63,724 bases of DNA from Lachnospiraceae bacterium (GTDB lineage Bacteria; Bacillota; Clostridia; Lachnospirales; Lachnospiraceae): NCBI GenBank assembly GCA_017634975.1, contig JAGBMJ010000020.1:1-63724 (forward strand), read 5' to 3'. Of this stretch, positions 26,676 to 36,825 are shown one piece after another. A program made the position numbers and the translations under genes. Position 1 is the first letter of the stretch. Every line of letters starts with the position of its first letter. The notes below the pieces were generated by a model. That model saw nothing but the letters and a program-made list of their open reading frames with translations. It was not told the origin of the DNA and made no database searches.

Positions 26676-28715
26676 TTAATCAATGTGGAAGAACGAGATC
26701 GCCTCACTCATATTCTCGTTGATCCTGCGCATTTCCTGCGTGGAATCCTGCGTATTCTCACAAGCCTGTGTTACAGTCTGACAGGATGCCGCTACCTCTT
26801 CTGCAGAAGCGCCCAGTTCTTCGGAGATTGCCCCCAGATCTGTGGTCGCGCTGGTCAGTTCGTTCTTGATGCCATCCAGCGTCACTGCCATCTGACGGAT
26901 CGTTTCGATCTCTCCGATGGAGGATTCTACCGATTCGGACAGGAGGTTGAATTTTTCCTGTGCCTGCTCGATATCCGCCTGCTCGCGGCTGATCACATCA
27001 AATACACGATCCGAAATCTGTACCGTCCCATTCGAAAGGGTTATGACATTCTCTATGATCTGACGGATCTCCTTTGCCGATTCGGCAGAAGAGTCCGCCA
27101 GACTGCGGATCTCGTCAGCAACTACCGCAAAACCACGGCCTGCATCTCCGGCACGCGCCGCTTCGATCGAAGCATTGAGGGACAGCAGATTGGTCTGTGC
27201 CGCGATGGATTCGATTGCCTGGATTGCGGAACTGATCTGCTCGATCGCCGTGTTTGTTTCGTTGATCTTTCCGTTGATCTCCTGCATCGCTTCCACCGAT
27301 TCATTTGCTCCCGCATAAACCGATTTCATACAATCCGTAGCTTCCAGATTTGCATTTTTGATCGTCTGCGAAGCTTCATGCAGATTCTCTACATTTACAT
27401 TCAGCTGCTCAATATTCGTTCCGAGATCCACGGCCTTTTCCGCCATCATCTGTGCACTCTGTGCTACGCTCTGCGAAGTATCCGCCACTTCATTGACCGC
27501 CGTATTGATCTGTGAGATCGAATTCACATTTTTACCGGTCATATCATCCACACCGATAATGGAGTTGTTCAGGATCTCCGCCGCATCCTTGACCGACCGC
27601 ATGGATCCTCCCAATGCCTCTTTCAGTGCATGGAACGAATTGATGATACTTACTGTTTCCTTAATATGCGAATTCGCCCTGCAGTCTGCATTTACATCAC
27701 CGGTACTGAGATCGTTCAACGAACCGGCGATCTGGATCAGCGGTACCGAGATCAGACGTTCCACCAGCAAAGCAATGATTGTGAACAGGATCACGCACCC
27801 GGTTGCGATTATGATCGTTGTTTTACGGATATCCGCAACACCGGAAAGCACATCTTTTTCATCTGCTGTTAATACGGCAATGTAATGCCCCCCACCTCCG
27901 ATATAATATCCGGCATATTTCGTCTGTCCCTTGTATTGATACTCGATCAGATCCGGTGCAGGTATATTTCCTGCCTGCAGTTCTGCTACCAGGGATTTTA
28001 CTGCCTCATTCTCTACCGGCTGTCCGATCTTTTCCGGTGTGGGATGATGCAGCATGGTTCCTTCGTTGTCAACGAAATAGATATACGCAGTGGACAGATC
28101 CAGTCTGGAAACATCCGAAAGTGCCTCTGCAATTTTTTGTACATAGAAACCGCAGCCGACATATCCGGCCGGCTGGCCATTTACCATGATCGGATAGTAC
28201 ATTGACATGATCAGTTCTCCGGATGCCGGACTGATCATTGCACCGGTATTGAAAACACCATCTTCTGCAGAAAGCATGCAGTTCTGCAACGCTTTCAACC
28301 CTTCTCCTTCCCGCAGGACCTTACCGATCACCGGAGCCGAAGGATGTGTCAGCACCTTGGAATCCCAATCGGCAAGATAAAGCCCTTCCCATCCGTCCAG
28401 ACCGCTGAAATAATCCAGCGTATATTGCTGTGCAAGCGCTGCTTTCTCTGCATTCGACGGATCCGCCAGCAGCTCCTTCAGGATCGGTGCCGAACCATAT
28501 CCACGCAGGATCTCCTTGTTTTTTTCCACCATCGAATCAAAGGAATTTCCCACGCCTGTGATCACCTGCACCAGCGAGTCATGCGTATATTCCTTGATCT
28601 CTTTTTTGCTCTTTTCGATGGATATGATTTCCACCGATAAGCTTGTCACGAGCAGTGGGATCAACGCAAAAAGCAGCAATGTCAGTCGCATGTTCAGTTT
28701 TGCTTTTGAATTCAT
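26676..28715 (-). CDS. Methyl-accepting chemotaxis protein, Cache-type sensor
   Basis: A 679-residue chemoreceptor. It has TM1 at residues 10-30, an extracellular domain of about 265 residues with the look of a double Cache sensor ([29 protein letters not shown]), TM2 at about 295-318, a HAMP-like linker, and a long coiled-coil signalling domain. The tip of that domain matches the kinase-contact hairpin ([20 protein letters not shown], then [19 protein letters not shown]). Such receptors commonly bind amino acids or organic acids; its place between purF and gltB hints at a nitrogen compound, but that is only context. It has its own promoter. No flagellar or che genes are in the window. Confidence 0.92.
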   Translation of the reverse strand: MNSKAKLNMRLTLLLFALIPLLVTSLSVEIISIEKSKKEIKEYTHDSLVQVITGVGNSFDSMVEKNKEILRGYGSAPILKELLADPSNAEKAALAQQYTLDYFSGLDGWEGLYLADWDSKVLTHPSAPVIGKVLREGEGLKALQNCMLSAEDGVFNTGAMISPASGELIMSMYYPIMVNGQPAGYVGCGFYVQKIAEALSDVSRLDLSTAYIYFVDNEGTMLHHPTPEKIGQPVENEAVKSLVAELQAGNIPAPDLIEYQYKGQTKYAGYYIGGGGHYIAVLTADEKDVLSGVADIRKTTIIIATGCVILFTIIALLVERLISVPLIQIAGSLNDLSTGDVNADCRANSHIKETVSIINSFHALKEALGGSMRSVKDAAEILNNSIIGVDDMTGKNVNSISQINTAVNEVADTSQSVAQSAQMMAEKAVDLGTNIEQLNVNVENLHEASQTIKNANLEATDCMKSVYAGANESVEAMQEINGKINETNTAIEQISSAIQAIESIAAQTNLLSLNASIEAARAGDAGRGFAVVADEIRSLADSSAESAKEIRQIIENVITLSNGTVQISDRVFDVISREQADIEQAQEKFNLLSESVESSIGEIETIRQMAVTLDGIKNELTSATTDLGAISEELGASAEEVAASCQTVTQACENTQDSTQEMRRINENMSEAISFFHID

Positions 28716-28764
28716 ACAATAGTACCCCCTAAGTTGTAGATTTCGCCCTGCGGCATTTATGAGT

Positions 28765-28793
28765 ATTATATCACTTTAGGGATCATTATGCAA
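28765..28793 (-). promoter_or_regulatory. Promoter of the chemoreceptor gene
   Basis: Minus strand -35 TTGCAT (28788-28793), 17-nt spacer, -10 TATAAT (28765-28770), in an AT-rich gap of 266 nt. A sigma-D (flagellar) type promoter was looked for and not found. Confidence 0.75.
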
Positions 28794-28981
28794 ATTGTAC
28801 ATATATTTTATAAAAATATTATTTTTGTATGTGCATATTTACATCATATTATGCATCCCATACCGATGAGCATTATAATACTCTGTATAAAATTTTAGCA
28901 AAAAAAGTGCAAGCAAAGTGCAAGTTTCCCTGCCTAATTTACTAAATTTTCTATAACTTTATAGAGGGTACACGGATCTTC

Positions 28982-30388
28982 TTATTCAAATCTCTCCTTT
29001 TCCGCATGCTCGGATACCGTCGTCGGATAGTCGCCATTGAAGCACGCCGCGCACACCTCCTCCGGCCGTCCGGCCAGTTTTCTTACATTTTCCACCGACA
29101 TAAAGCCCAGAGAATCCACATCGATCATCTTAGCGATCTCTTCCACCGTATGCCCGTTGGCGATCAGGGAGTTTTTGGAATCCACATCCGTCCCGTAGTA
29201 ACATGGGAACAGAAACGGCGGTGCCGAGACACGCATATGCACCTCCTTCGCCCCGGCCTGTCGGATGAGCCGGACAATATGGGCACTGGTGGTCCCCCTT
29301 ACAATGGAATCGTCGATCAGCACGATCCTTTTCCCTTTCAGCGCCGAATCAATCGTATTGAGCTTCAGTCGTACCAGTCCGTTGCGGCTGTTCTGATCAG
29401 GTGCGATAAAAGTTCTTCCTATATATTTATTCTTGACCAATCCTACACCGTACGGAATGCCGGATGCTTCCGCATATCCCAGTGCCGCATCGATCCCGGA
29501 ATCCGGCACCCCGATCACCACATCCGCCTCGCAGGGATGCTCCTGTGCCAGAAACTTTCCCGCCTGCCGTCTGGCTTCATGTACACTCACCCCTTCCACG
29601 ACCGAATCCGGTCTTGCAAAATACACATATTCAAAGATACAGAGCTTATGTTCTTTCCTGCCGCAATGACTGCGGATACTGCGGATCCCTTCCGCATCCA
29701 CGATCACGATCTCCCCCGGATCCAGCTCCCTTTCGTATTTTGCCCCCACCGCATCCAAGGCGCAGCTCTCCGAAGCAAACACATAACTGCCGTCCTCCAG
29801 CCTGCCATAACAAAGCGGACGCAGGCCATGCGGATCCCTGGCCGCGATCAGCTTGGCCGGTGACATCATCACCAGCGAATACGCCCCGGTCAGCTGGTCC
29901 ATCGTCTTTTCCACCGCTTCTTCGATGGACGGCGACTGCAGACGATTGCGCGTGATCAGATATGAGATCACCTCGGTATCCGAACTGGTCTGGAAGATGC
30001 AGCCGGCCAGTTCCAGTTTCCTGCGCAGCTCAAAGGAATTGGTCAGATTCCCGTTATGGCACAGTGCGAGTTGACCTTTTACATGTTTGACTACCATAGG
30101 CTGGGCGTTGATCACACTGTTGCCGCCGCTGGTCGAATAGCGTACATGTCCCACGGCGATATTTCCCTGCCCGAGCTCCTCCATGGTACGCTTATCAAAC
30201 ACTTCATGCACCAGACCGAGTCCTTTATGATACCGGATGATACGGTCTTCATTTACCGCGATCCCGGCCGCCTCCTGTCCGCGATGCTGCAGCGCGATCA
30301 GCCCGTAGTATACACTTTTTGCGATGTCCGCATTCTCCTTCCTCCAGATTCCGAATACACCGCATTCTTCATGGATCATTCCCTGCAT
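28982..30388 (-). CDS. purF: Amidophosphoribosyltransferase
   Basis: A 468-residue first enzyme of purine synthesis, making 5-phosphoribosylamine from PRPP and glutamine. A short propeptide (MQGMIHEE) precedes the catalytic Cys9 of ECGVFGIW. The PRPP-binding motif VLIDDSIVRGTTS is present. Cysteines near the C-terminus (CYYGTDVDSK, CAACFNGDYPT) fit the 4Fe-4S type found in Bacillus. The start has AAGGAG 8 nt upstream. It stands apart from other pur genes, among the glutamine-metabolism genes. Confidence 0.96.
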   Translation of the reverse strand: MQGMIHEECGVFGIWRKENADIAKSVYYGLIALQHRGQEAAGIAVNEDRIIRYHKGLGLVHEVFDKRTMEELGQGNIAVGHVRYSTSGGNSVINAQPMVVKHVKGQLALCHNGNLTNSFELRRKLELAGCIFQTSSDTEVISYLITRNRLQSPSIEEAVEKTMDQLTGAYSLVMMSPAKLIAARDPHGLRPLCYGRLEDGSYVFASESCALDAVGAKYERELDPGEIVIVDAEGIRSIRSHCGRKEHKLCIFEYVYFARPDSVVEGVSVHEARRQAGKFLAQEHPCEADVVIGVPDSGIDAALGYAEASGIPYGVGLVKNKYIGRTFIAPDQNSRNGLVRLKLNTIDSALKGKRIVLIDDSIVRGTTSAHIVRLIRQAGAKEVHMRVSAPPFLFPCYYGTDVDSKNSLIANGHTVEEIAKMIDVDSLGFMSVENVRKLAGRPEEVCAACFNGDYPTTVSEHAEKERFE

Positions 30389-30436
30389 GTTTTTTCTCCT
30401 TATCTATGATTTTTATTTTCCCGAAAAACACAATAC

Positions 30437-30466
30437 GGCAGCTGCCGGATCGCTCCGACAGCTACC
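30437..30466 (-). terminator. Hairpin terminator after amt-PII
   Basis: A 13-bp near-perfect stem (GGTAGCTGTCGGA/TCCGGCAGCTGCC on the minus strand, two G-U pairs) with a GCGA tetraloop, followed by GTATTGTGTTTTT. The T-run is displaced, so read-through into purF is possible. Confidence 0.6.
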
Positions 30467-30506
30467 TTCTCGTAAAACACTCTATGGGATTATGATTGTA
30501 TTACGC

Positions 30507-32264
30507 TTACTCCACATCCTGTAATGCCGCAAAATCTTCTTCTCCGGTACGGATCTTGACCACCCGGCTTACCGGATAAACAAAGATCTTACCATCGCCG
30601 ATCTTACCGGTATACAATGTTTTCTTTGCTGTTTCGATCACGCTGTCCACAGGGATCTTGCTGACAACGACCTCCAGTTTGATCTTGGGCAGGAGTGTCA
30701 TATCCATCTCAACACCACGATACATCTGACTGGAGCCTTTCTCGATACCGCAGCCGGTTACCTGTGTTACAGTGATACCGGTGACTCCCAGACCATTGAG
30801 TGCGCGTTTGATCTTGTCATATCTGGAAAGTTTTGTTATGATGACTACCTTGTGCATACCGGTATCCAGAGAAGTTCCCGCAACACTTGCGGATAAGTTT
30901 TCTACCGGAACGGATGCTTTCTTCTTTGCTTCGCTTGCCTTCTCATAGTCTTCTTCCCCAAGATCCGTGTTTTCATTGGTCGACATAGAAGCCGCACTGA
31001 TATCCACGATGGAGAAGCCTGCATAAGCAGATGCCAGACCATGTTCCTTTGCATCCAGGCCTTCGATCTCTTCCTCTTCGGTTACTCTCAGACCAAAGAT
31101 CGCTTTGATGATCGTAAATACGATGAACATACCGATCGCTGCCCAGGCCGCTACTGCCGCAAACCCGATGAGCTGGATCCCCAGCTGCGTAAATCCGCCT
31201 CCGTAGAACAGACCGTCAACATCGTTGCCAGGAGCCGTGTGTGTGGCAAACAGGCCGGTTGCGATGGTACCCCAGATACCGTTCATCATATGTACGGCAA
31301 CTGCACCGACAGGGTCATCAATATGCAGCTTGTAATCAAGCAGCCATACCCCGAAGCAGACCAGCAATCCTGCAACTGCACCGATGATGATGGCACCGAA
31401 TGCATCGGTCACATCACACGGAGCGGTGATCGCTACCAGACCTGCCAGCGATGCGTTGAGGCACATCGAAACATCCGGCTTGCCATATTTGATCCAGGTA
31501 AAGATCATACATACCACTGTTGCAATGGACGGAGCGATCGTCGTAGTCAGGAATACGCTTGCCAGCTGCTCTTTTGTGGTGCAGGCAGCACCGTTGAATC
31601 CATACCAGCCAAACCAGAGGATAAATACACCAAGCGCGCCTACGACTATGTTATGTCCCGGAAAAGCATTTACTTTTACAATCTTTCCTGTTTCATCTTT
31701 TTCAAACTTACCGATACGCGGGCCTACCATTTTTGCCCCCACCAGTGCTGCGATACCGCCTACCATATGGATCGCGGTAGAGCCTGCAAAATCGTGAAAG
31801 CCCATCTGCGCCAGCCAGCCGCCGCCCCAGATCCAGTGTGCCTCGATGGGATAGATCAGTGCGGAAATGATACCGGAGTATACGCAGTAGCTTAAGAATT
31901 TGGTACGCTCTGCCATAGCACCGGATACGATCGTTGCCGTCGTCGCACAGAATACCAGGTTGAATACGAAGTTGGACCAGTCAAAATCCTGATAGGTTGT
32001 GAAAATATCAAACCCCGGTTTTCCGATAAAACCCAACACATCCTCGCCCAGCAGAAAGCTGAAACCGATCGCGATAAATACGCAGCATCCGATGCAAAAA
32101 TCCATCAGGTTCTTCATCAGGATATTACCTGCGTTCTTTGCTCTGGCAAAGCCTGCCTCCACCATGGCAAAGCCTGCCTGCATCCAGAACACCAGCGCGG
32201 CACCGATCAAAAACCAGACCGCGAAGAGTTCACCATTGATCGCCTCCATAATCTCTTGTGTCAT
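30507..32264 (-). CDS. amt: Ammonium transporter fused to a PII signalling domain
   Basis: A 585-residue fusion. Residues 1-420 are an Amt channel with about 11 helices (WFLIGAALVFWMQAGFAMVEAGF; the pore-histidine region WFGWYGFNGAA). A linker follows, then a PII (GlnB/GlnK) domain from about residue 470 (MHKVVIITKLSRYDKIKRAL). The PII T-loop reads GCGIEKGSSQMYRGVEMDMTLLP. The tyrosine that GlnD uridylylates (Tyr51) is replaced by methionine, while Tyr46 is kept, so control is probably by ADP/ATP and 2-oxoglutarate alone. The start is chosen at the ATG after GGAAGGAGGAGAG; the upstream extension runs through the glnA terminator. It probably shares transcripts with glnA upstream. Confidence 0.95.
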   Translation of the reverse strand: MTQEIMEAINGELFAVWFLIGAALVFWMQAGFAMVEAGFARAKNAGNILMKNLMDFCIGCCVFIAIGFSFLLGEDVLGFIGKPGFDIFTTYQDFDWSNFVFNLVFCATTATIVSGAMAERTKFLSYCVYSGIISALIYPIEAHWIWGGGWLAQMGFHDFAGSTAIHMVGGIAALVGAKMVGPRIGKFEKDETGKIVKVNAFPGHNIVVGALGVFILWFGWYGFNGAACTTKEQLASVFLTTTIAPSIATVVCMIFTWIKYGKPDVSMCLNASLAGLVAITAPCDVTDAFGAIIIGAVAGLLVCFGVWLLDYKLHIDDPVGAVAVHMMNGIWGTIATGLFATHTAPGNDVDGLFYGGGFTQLGIQLIGFAAVAAWAAIGMFIVFTIIKAIFGLRVTEEEEIEGLDAKEHGLASAYAGFSIVDISAASMSTNENTDLGEEDYEKASEAKKKASVPVENLSASVAGTSLDTGMHKVVIITKLSRYDKIKRALNGLGVTGITVTQVTGCGIEKGSSQMYRGVEMDMTLLPKIKLEVVVSKIPVDSVIETAKKTLYTGKIGDGKIFVYPVSRVVKIRTGEEDFAALQDVE

Positions 32265-32279
32265 AGTCTCTCCTCCTTC

Positions 32280-32302
32280 CTCAAACGTCTCCTTCGTTTG
32301 AG
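32280..32302 (-). promoter_or_regulatory. Hairpin immediately upstream of the amt ribosome site
   Basis: An 8-bp stem CTCAAACG/CGTTTGAG with loop AAGGAGA, ending a few bases before the true GGAAGGAGG site. The loop itself looks like a decoy ribosome site. It could modulate translation. It also contains ACGAAGGAGACG, loosely like the CGAAGRTGYCGCG element in the glnA and gltB leaders. Confidence 0.4.
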
Positions 32303-32320
32303 TTCCTTTTTTTGGGATAT

Positions 32321-32368
32321 AAAAAATCATCCCACAATTGCGCTCCACGCCTTTGTGGGATGATTTTT
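32321..32368 (-). terminator. Intrinsic terminator after glnA
   Basis: Minus strand AAAATCATCCCACA/TGTGGGATGATTTT stem of about 14 bp, followed by six T residues, 25 nt past the glnA stop. The loop contains ACAAAGGCG, a sequence also seen at the start of the glnA and gltB leaders. Confidence 0.85.
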
Positions 32369-32392
32369 CTTAATTTTTGTTTATTCGTATGA

Positions 32393-34492
32393 TCAATATA
32401 CCGAGAACAATAGTTTACCATAGCTCGGGAACGGCCAGCACTTTTCACTGGACAGCATCTCCGCTTCATCGACTGCTTTACGCAGTGCTTCCATTGCCGG
32501 GATCAGTTCGTCACGGACGGCTTCCGAAGTCTTCACAACGCTGTCATATCCCTTCAGTGTCTGCAGTACTTCTTCCAGCTTCTGTACTCTCTCCAGGATT
32601 GTATCCGTCAGCTCAGAGAGACGTTCCATTGTACTGATCTCGTAGTTGCACTTTACATTGGAGCTTACCGACTTCATCAGTGAAGTGGTCTTTGCCAGAT
32701 TGTAAAGGTAACCTTCGATGGCCGGCAGATAATTCTTTCTTACCATATCTACCATGGTATGACCTTCGATATTGACGGTCTTGCAGTAATTCTCCAGCAT
32801 GATCTCCAGACGGGAGTGCAGCTCGGATTCGGTAAATACCTGATGAGCGATCAGCATATCCGCATTCTTCTTATCCAGCAGGTGCGGCATAGCATCCGCT
32901 GTGGTCTTTAAGTTGGACAGCCCTCTTACTTCGATCGCCTCCTTCACCCATTCATCGGTATAACCGTTTCCGTTGAAGAGAATCCTCTCGTGTGCTGCGA
33001 TAGTTTCTTTGATCAACGCATGCATTTCTGTTTCAAAGTCTTTTGCGCCTTCCAGGCGATCCGCAAACTGCTTTAACACTTCTGCAACTGCAGCATTCAG
33101 CATGATGTTGCAGCAGGCAATGCTGTTGGAAGATCCCAAAGAACGGAACTCAAACTTATTACCGGTAAACGCAAACGGTGAGGTACGGTTACGATCCGTC
33201 GTGTCTTTGGAAAAGTTCGGCAGGGTATGCACCCCAAGCTTCATCACTTCACGTTCTTTACCGACATACGGGGTATCATTCTTGATCGCATCCAGTACTG
33301 CGCTCAGCTCATCGCCCAGGAAGATCGAGATGATGGCCGGCGGCGCTTCGTTTGCCCCCAATCGGTGATCGTTTCCTGCGGTTGCCACGGAAAGCCGCAG
33401 CAGATCCTGATAATCATCCACCGCTTTGATGACCGCAGTCAGGAATACAAGAAACTGTGCATTGTCATACGGTGTAGCCCCCGGTGATAACAGGTTCATT
33501 CCGGTGTCCGTTGCCATAGACCAGTTGTTATGCTTTCCGGATCCGTTCACCCCTGCAAACGGTTTCTCGTGCAGCAGACATACCAGCCCATGCTTTCTTG
33601 CTACCTTCTGCATGATCTCCATCGTCAGCTGGTTGTTATCGGTAGCTACATTGGTAGTGGAAAAGATTGGTGCCAGCTCATGCTGTGACGGAGCCACTTC
33701 GTTATGCTCGGTCTTTGCAAGGATCCCCAGTTTCCAGAGTTCTTCATTCAGATCTTCCATAAAAGCGGTAACTCTCGGTTTGATCACACCAAAGTAATGA
33801 TCGTCCAATTCCTGTCCCTTCGGCGGCATCGCACCAAACAGGGTTCTTCCGGTATATACCAGGTCCGGTCTCTGTTCAAACAGCTCCTTGTCGATCAGGA
33901 AGTATTCCTGTTCCGGTCCCACACTGGTACGAACATATTTCACATCCTTGCCGAACAGCTTCAGGATCCTTCTGGCCTGCCGGTCCAGCGCCTGCATTGA
34001 ACGCAGCAGCGGCGTCTTTTTGTCCAGCGCTTCACCGCTGTAAGAGCAGAACGCAGTCGGAATGCAAAGGGTGTGATCCTTGATGAATGCATACGAGGTC
34101 GGATCCCAGGCGGTATATCCTCTCGCCTCAAAGGTAGCCCTCAAACCACCGGAGGGGAAGGAAGATGCATCCGGCTCGCCCTTGATCAGTTCCTTGCCGG
34201 AGAATTCCATGATCACGCCGCCATCCGGAGACGGGGTGATGAAACTGTCGTGTTTCTCGGCGGTCACACCGGTCAGCGGTTGGAACCAGTGCGTAAAATG
34301 AGTTGCTCCTTTTTCTACTGCCCAGTCACGCATCTCCTTTGCAACAGCCTCTGCTACTTTCTCATCCAGCTTTGCATTTTCATCGATGGTCTTACGCAGA
34401 GATTCATATACGTCTGCAGACAGTCTTGCACGCATCACTCTGTCATCAAATACCAGCGATCCAAAAAGTTCCGGTACATTCTGCTTTGCCAT
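32393..34492 (-). CDS. glnA: Glutamine synthetase type III (GlnN)
   Basis: A 699-residue GSIII, far longer than GSI (about 450), as usual for Bacteroides and Clostridia GlnN. It starts [20 protein letters not shown]. The ammonium/ATP-site region includes [39 protein letters not shown] and the C-terminal [16 protein letters not shown]. It makes glutamine from glutamate, ammonium and ATP. A sigma-A promoter and a two-hairpin leader precede it. It lies upstream of amt-PII and the other glutamine-using genes. Confidence 0.96.
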   Translation of the reverse strand: MAKQNVPELFGSLVFDDRVMRARLSADVYESLRKTIDENAKLDEKVAEAVAKEMRDWAVEKGATHFTHWFQPLTGVTAEKHDSFITPSPDGGVIMEFSGKELIKGEPDASSFPSGGLRATFEARGYTAWDPTSYAFIKDHTLCIPTAFCSYSGEALDKKTPLLRSMQALDRQARRILKLFGKDVKYVRTSVGPEQEYFLIDKELFEQRPDLVYTGRTLFGAMPPKGQELDDHYFGVIKPRVTAFMEDLNEELWKLGILAKTEHNEVAPSQHELAPIFSTTNVATDNNQLTMEIMQKVARKHGLVCLLHEKPFAGVNGSGKHNNWSMATDTGMNLLSPGATPYDNAQFLVFLTAVIKAVDDYQDLLRLSVATAGNDHRLGANEAPPAIISIFLGDELSAVLDAIKNDTPYVGKEREVMKLGVHTLPNFSKDTTDRNRTSPFAFTGNKFEFRSLGSSNSIACCNIMLNAAVAEVLKQFADRLEGAKDFETEMHALIKETIAAHERILFNGNGYTDEWVKEAIEVRGLSNLKTTADAMPHLLDKKNADMLIAHQVFTESELHSRLEIMLENYCKTVNIEGHTMVDMVRKNYLPAIEGYLYNLAKTTSLMKSVSSNVKCNYEISTMERLSELTDTILERVQKLEEVLQTLKGYDSVVKTSEAVRDELIPAMEALRKAVDEAEMLSSEKCWPFPSYGKLLFSVY

Positions 34493-34528
34493 TTTGTTTT
34501 AATCTCCTCTCTGTAGCTAAAACGGTAA

Positions 34529-34653
34529 GAAAAAAGGCGCCGGGGGTGTTAACACCACGCGGCACCTTCGCCTTATCATTATTTTTTTATTACTTTACCG
34601 GTAAAAAAGAAAAGCGCCTTGAAGATTTCTTCAAGACGCCCTTGTCCTTACAG
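34529..34653 (-). promoter_or_regulatory. Structured two-hairpin leader of glnA
   Basis: The transcript begins CTGTAAGGACAAGGGCG. Hairpin 1 (34614-34639) is GCG-CTTGAAGA/TCTTCAAG-CGC, followed by TTTTCTTTTTT. Hairpin 2 (34534-34568) pairs AAGGTGCCG with CGGCGCCTT around a GGTGTTAACACC palindrome and is followed by TTTTTTCTT, a complete terminator 40 nt before glnA. Layout, first-hairpin ends (GGCG..GCGC) and the CGAAG-R-TG-Y-CGCG element are shared with the gltB leader. This suggests one regulator or ligand controls both. Confidence 0.72.
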
Positions 34654-34659
34654 TTAGCT

Positions 34660-34688
34660 AGTGTACTACTACGTGCTGTGAGTGTCAA
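34660..34688 (-). promoter_or_regulatory. Sigma-A promoter of glnA
   Basis: Minus strand -35 TTGACA (34683-34688), 17-nt spacer, -10 TACACT (34660-34665). It lies 45 nt past the trpG stop. No clear trp-operon terminator was seen in between. Confidence 0.85.
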
Positions 34689-34732
34689 GCACTTTTTTTA
34701 TTTTTTGCAATGTTTCATTGCTTCCCCTGATA

Positions 34733-35299
34733 TTACAGATTCAGGAAGTTCTCCATCATCTTTTTTCCGCACATCGTAAGGATCGATTCCGGATGAAACT
34801 GCACACCGTATACGGGATATTCTGCATGCTGAACTGCCATGATCTCGCCGTCCGTCGTATGTCCCGTGATCCTTAAGCAGTCCGGCAACGTATCCGGATC
34901 CGCTGCTAATGAATGATACCTCGCCACACCGATCTCCGACGGACAGTCTTTGAACAGCGGTGTTTCAATATCGATGTCAATCACAGATGCCTTGCCGTGC
35001 ATCAGCTGTTTTGCATGGGTGATCGTAGCACCATAAGCTGCACAGATGGCCTGATGTCCGAGACATACACCAAGGATCGGTACTTCTCCGCCTAGTTCCT
35101 TTACCACATCGATGATCACACCGGCATCCTCCGGGCGGCCCGGTCCCGGTGAAAGAATGATATGTTCCGGCTTCATTGTGCGGATCTCCTCTACCGTCAG
35201 TTCATCGTTACGGATCACTTTGATCTGCGGATCGATCACGCCGATCAGCTGATACAGATTATAAGAAAAGCTGTCATAATTATCGATCAAAAGGTTCAT
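34733..35299 (-). CDS. trpG: Anthranilate synthase glutaminase subunit
   Basis: A 188-residue class I amidotransferase that supplies ammonia to TrpE. Motifs are NYDSFSYNLYQ, SPGPGRPEDAG, catalytic Cys79 in LGVCLGHQAI, and VQFHPESI. Its start overlaps the trpE stop (ATGA). It could also serve p-aminobenzoate synthesis as in Bacillus. Confidence 0.95.
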   Translation of the reverse strand: MNLLIDNYDSFSYNLYQLIGVIDPQIKVIRNDELTVEEIRTMKPEHIILSPGPGRPEDAGVIIDVVKELGGEVPILGVCLGHQAICAAYGATITHAKQLMHGKASVIDIDIETPLFKDCPSEIGVARYHSLAADPDTLPDCLRITGHTTDGEIMAVQHAEYPVYGVQFHPESILTMCGKKMMENFLNL

Positions 35300-36762
35300 C
35301 CTTCTACCTCCTGTGCCATCTCCAGTGCTTTTATAAGTGCGCCTGCTTTGTTAATGCATTCCTGATATTCTTTCTCCGGCACGGAATCAGCTACAATGCC
35401 CGCTCCGCTGCGAACGAATACCCTGCCGTTCTTTTTGTACGCAATGCGGATCGCGATACATGTATCCATATTGCCGCCAAAATCAATATATCCGATGGCT
35501 CCGCCGTAAATTCCGCGCTTGTTGTTTTCCAGCTCCCCGATCAGCTGGCAGGCCCGGATCTTGGGTGCTCCGGATAACGTTCCTGCCGGCAGCACCGCTT
35601 CGATGGCATCCAGCGCATCCTTGTCTTCCCGGATCTCACCGCGTACCGTAGAACCGATATGCATTACATGTGAGAAACGTTCAATGCTGTGCAGGCGTTC
35701 CACTTTGACCGTTCCGAAATTGCTGATCCTGCCCAGATCATTTCTTCCGAGGTCTACGAGCATATTATGCTCTGCCAGTTCTTTCTCATCTGCCAGCAGT
35801 TCTTTTTCAAGTGCCTCATCTTCTTTCTCCGTCTTTCCTCTGGGTCTCGTCCCTGCCAACGGGAAGGTATGCAGTACACCGTCCTCCAGCTTCACCAATG
35901 TCTCCGGAGACGCTCCCGCCACTTCCACATCCGTTCCGGAAAAATAGAACATATACGGTGACGGATTGATACAGCGCAGCATACGATAGGTATTTAACAG
36001 GCTGCCCTCAAACGGTGCGCTCAGACGGTTGGACAATACGATCTGGAAGATATCTCCTTCGCGGATATATTTCTTTCCGCGCTCTACCATATCGCAATAC
36101 TGCTCTTTACTGAACAGGGCTTCCACCTCCCCGGTCAGCCTGCCCGGCATCTCACTCTTGCGGGTACCGTGCTTGATCAGCTGTGCCATCTTTTCCAGTT
36201 CTTCGACTCCCTTCTGATAGCCCGCTTCACCGTCTTTTACATTTACATTTGCGATCAGAAAGATCTTCTGCCCTACGTGATCAAATGCGATCAGCCGGTC
36301 AAACAGCATCAGATCCATATCCTGAAATTCTTCGGTATCTTCCAGATCACATTTGGTCTTCGGCTCGCTGTAATTGATATAGTCGAAGGAGAAATAGCCC
36401 ACCAGGCCGCCGGTAAAGGACGGCAGGCCATTCACCTTGACACTCTTATGCTGTGCCAGGATACGGCGCAGGAACTCCGAAGGATGTTCCGCTTTCTGCT
36501 TTTCCCCGTTTAACAGTATCTCGCCGTCCCTGCAGCTCATCGACATCTTGGGATCATACCCCAAAAATGTATATCTGCCCCAATTTTCATCAGCTTTTGC
36601 CGATTCCAGCAAAAATACGTGTGTAGACACTCCCTGAAAAATCCGCATTGCTTCGATCGGAGTGATAAAATCCGAAAGCAGTGTCGTACTGATCGGGACC
36701 AGATCATAATCTCCGCCCTTACATAATTCTTTGACTTCTTCATATCCCGGTGTGACCTTCAT
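35296..36762 (-). CDS. trpE: Anthranilate synthase component I
   Basis: A 488-residue chorismate-using enzyme. The N-terminal LLES motif (residues 51-54, VFLLESAKA) that binds feedback tryptophan is intact. The catalytic C-terminal half has IREGDIFQIVLSNR, PSPYMFYF, AGTRPRGKT and GTLSGAPKIRA. It has a strong AGGAGG site, 63 nt after trpC. It pairs with the overlapping trpG. Confidence 0.96.
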   Translation of the reverse strand: MKVTPGYEEVKELCKGGDYDLVPISTTLLSDFITPIEAMRIFQGVSTHVFLLESAKADENWGRYTFLGYDPKMSMSCRDGEILLNGEKQKAEHPSEFLRRILAQHKSVKVNGLPSFTGGLVGYFSFDYINYSEPKTKCDLEDTEEFQDMDLMLFDRLIAFDHVGQKIFLIANVNVKDGEAGYQKGVEELEKMAQLIKHGTRKSEMPGRLTGEVEALFSKEQYCDMVERGKKYIREGDIFQIVLSNRLSAPFEGSLLNTYRMLRCINPSPYMFYFSGTDVEVAGASPETLVKLEDGVLHTFPLAGTRPRGKTEKEDEALEKELLADEKELAEHNMLVDLGRNDLGRISNFGTVKVERLHSIERFSHVMHIGSTVRGEIREDKDALDAIEAVLPAGTLSGAPKIRACQLIGELENNKRGIYGGAIGYIDFGGNMDTCIAIRIAYKKNGRVFVRSGAGIVADSVPEKEYQECINKAGALIKALEMAQEVEG

Positions 36763-36825
36763 TGTCGTCCTCCTTTGTCCTGTTCTTCCCCGGACGCCCT
36801 GCCGGAGTTTTCTTTCCCGTTTCTG

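Noticed and set aside
28716-28981. Sigma-D (flagellar) promoter for the chemoreceptor
   Set aside because: TAAA and GCCG occur but at the wrong spacing, while a well-spaced sigma-A promoter (TTGCAT-17-TATAAT) is present.
34529-34653. Classical ANTAR-protein target in the glnA leader
   Set aside because: Two hairpins are present, but neither loop shows the A-x-x-G hexaloop pattern. I therefore report only an unnamed leader structure.
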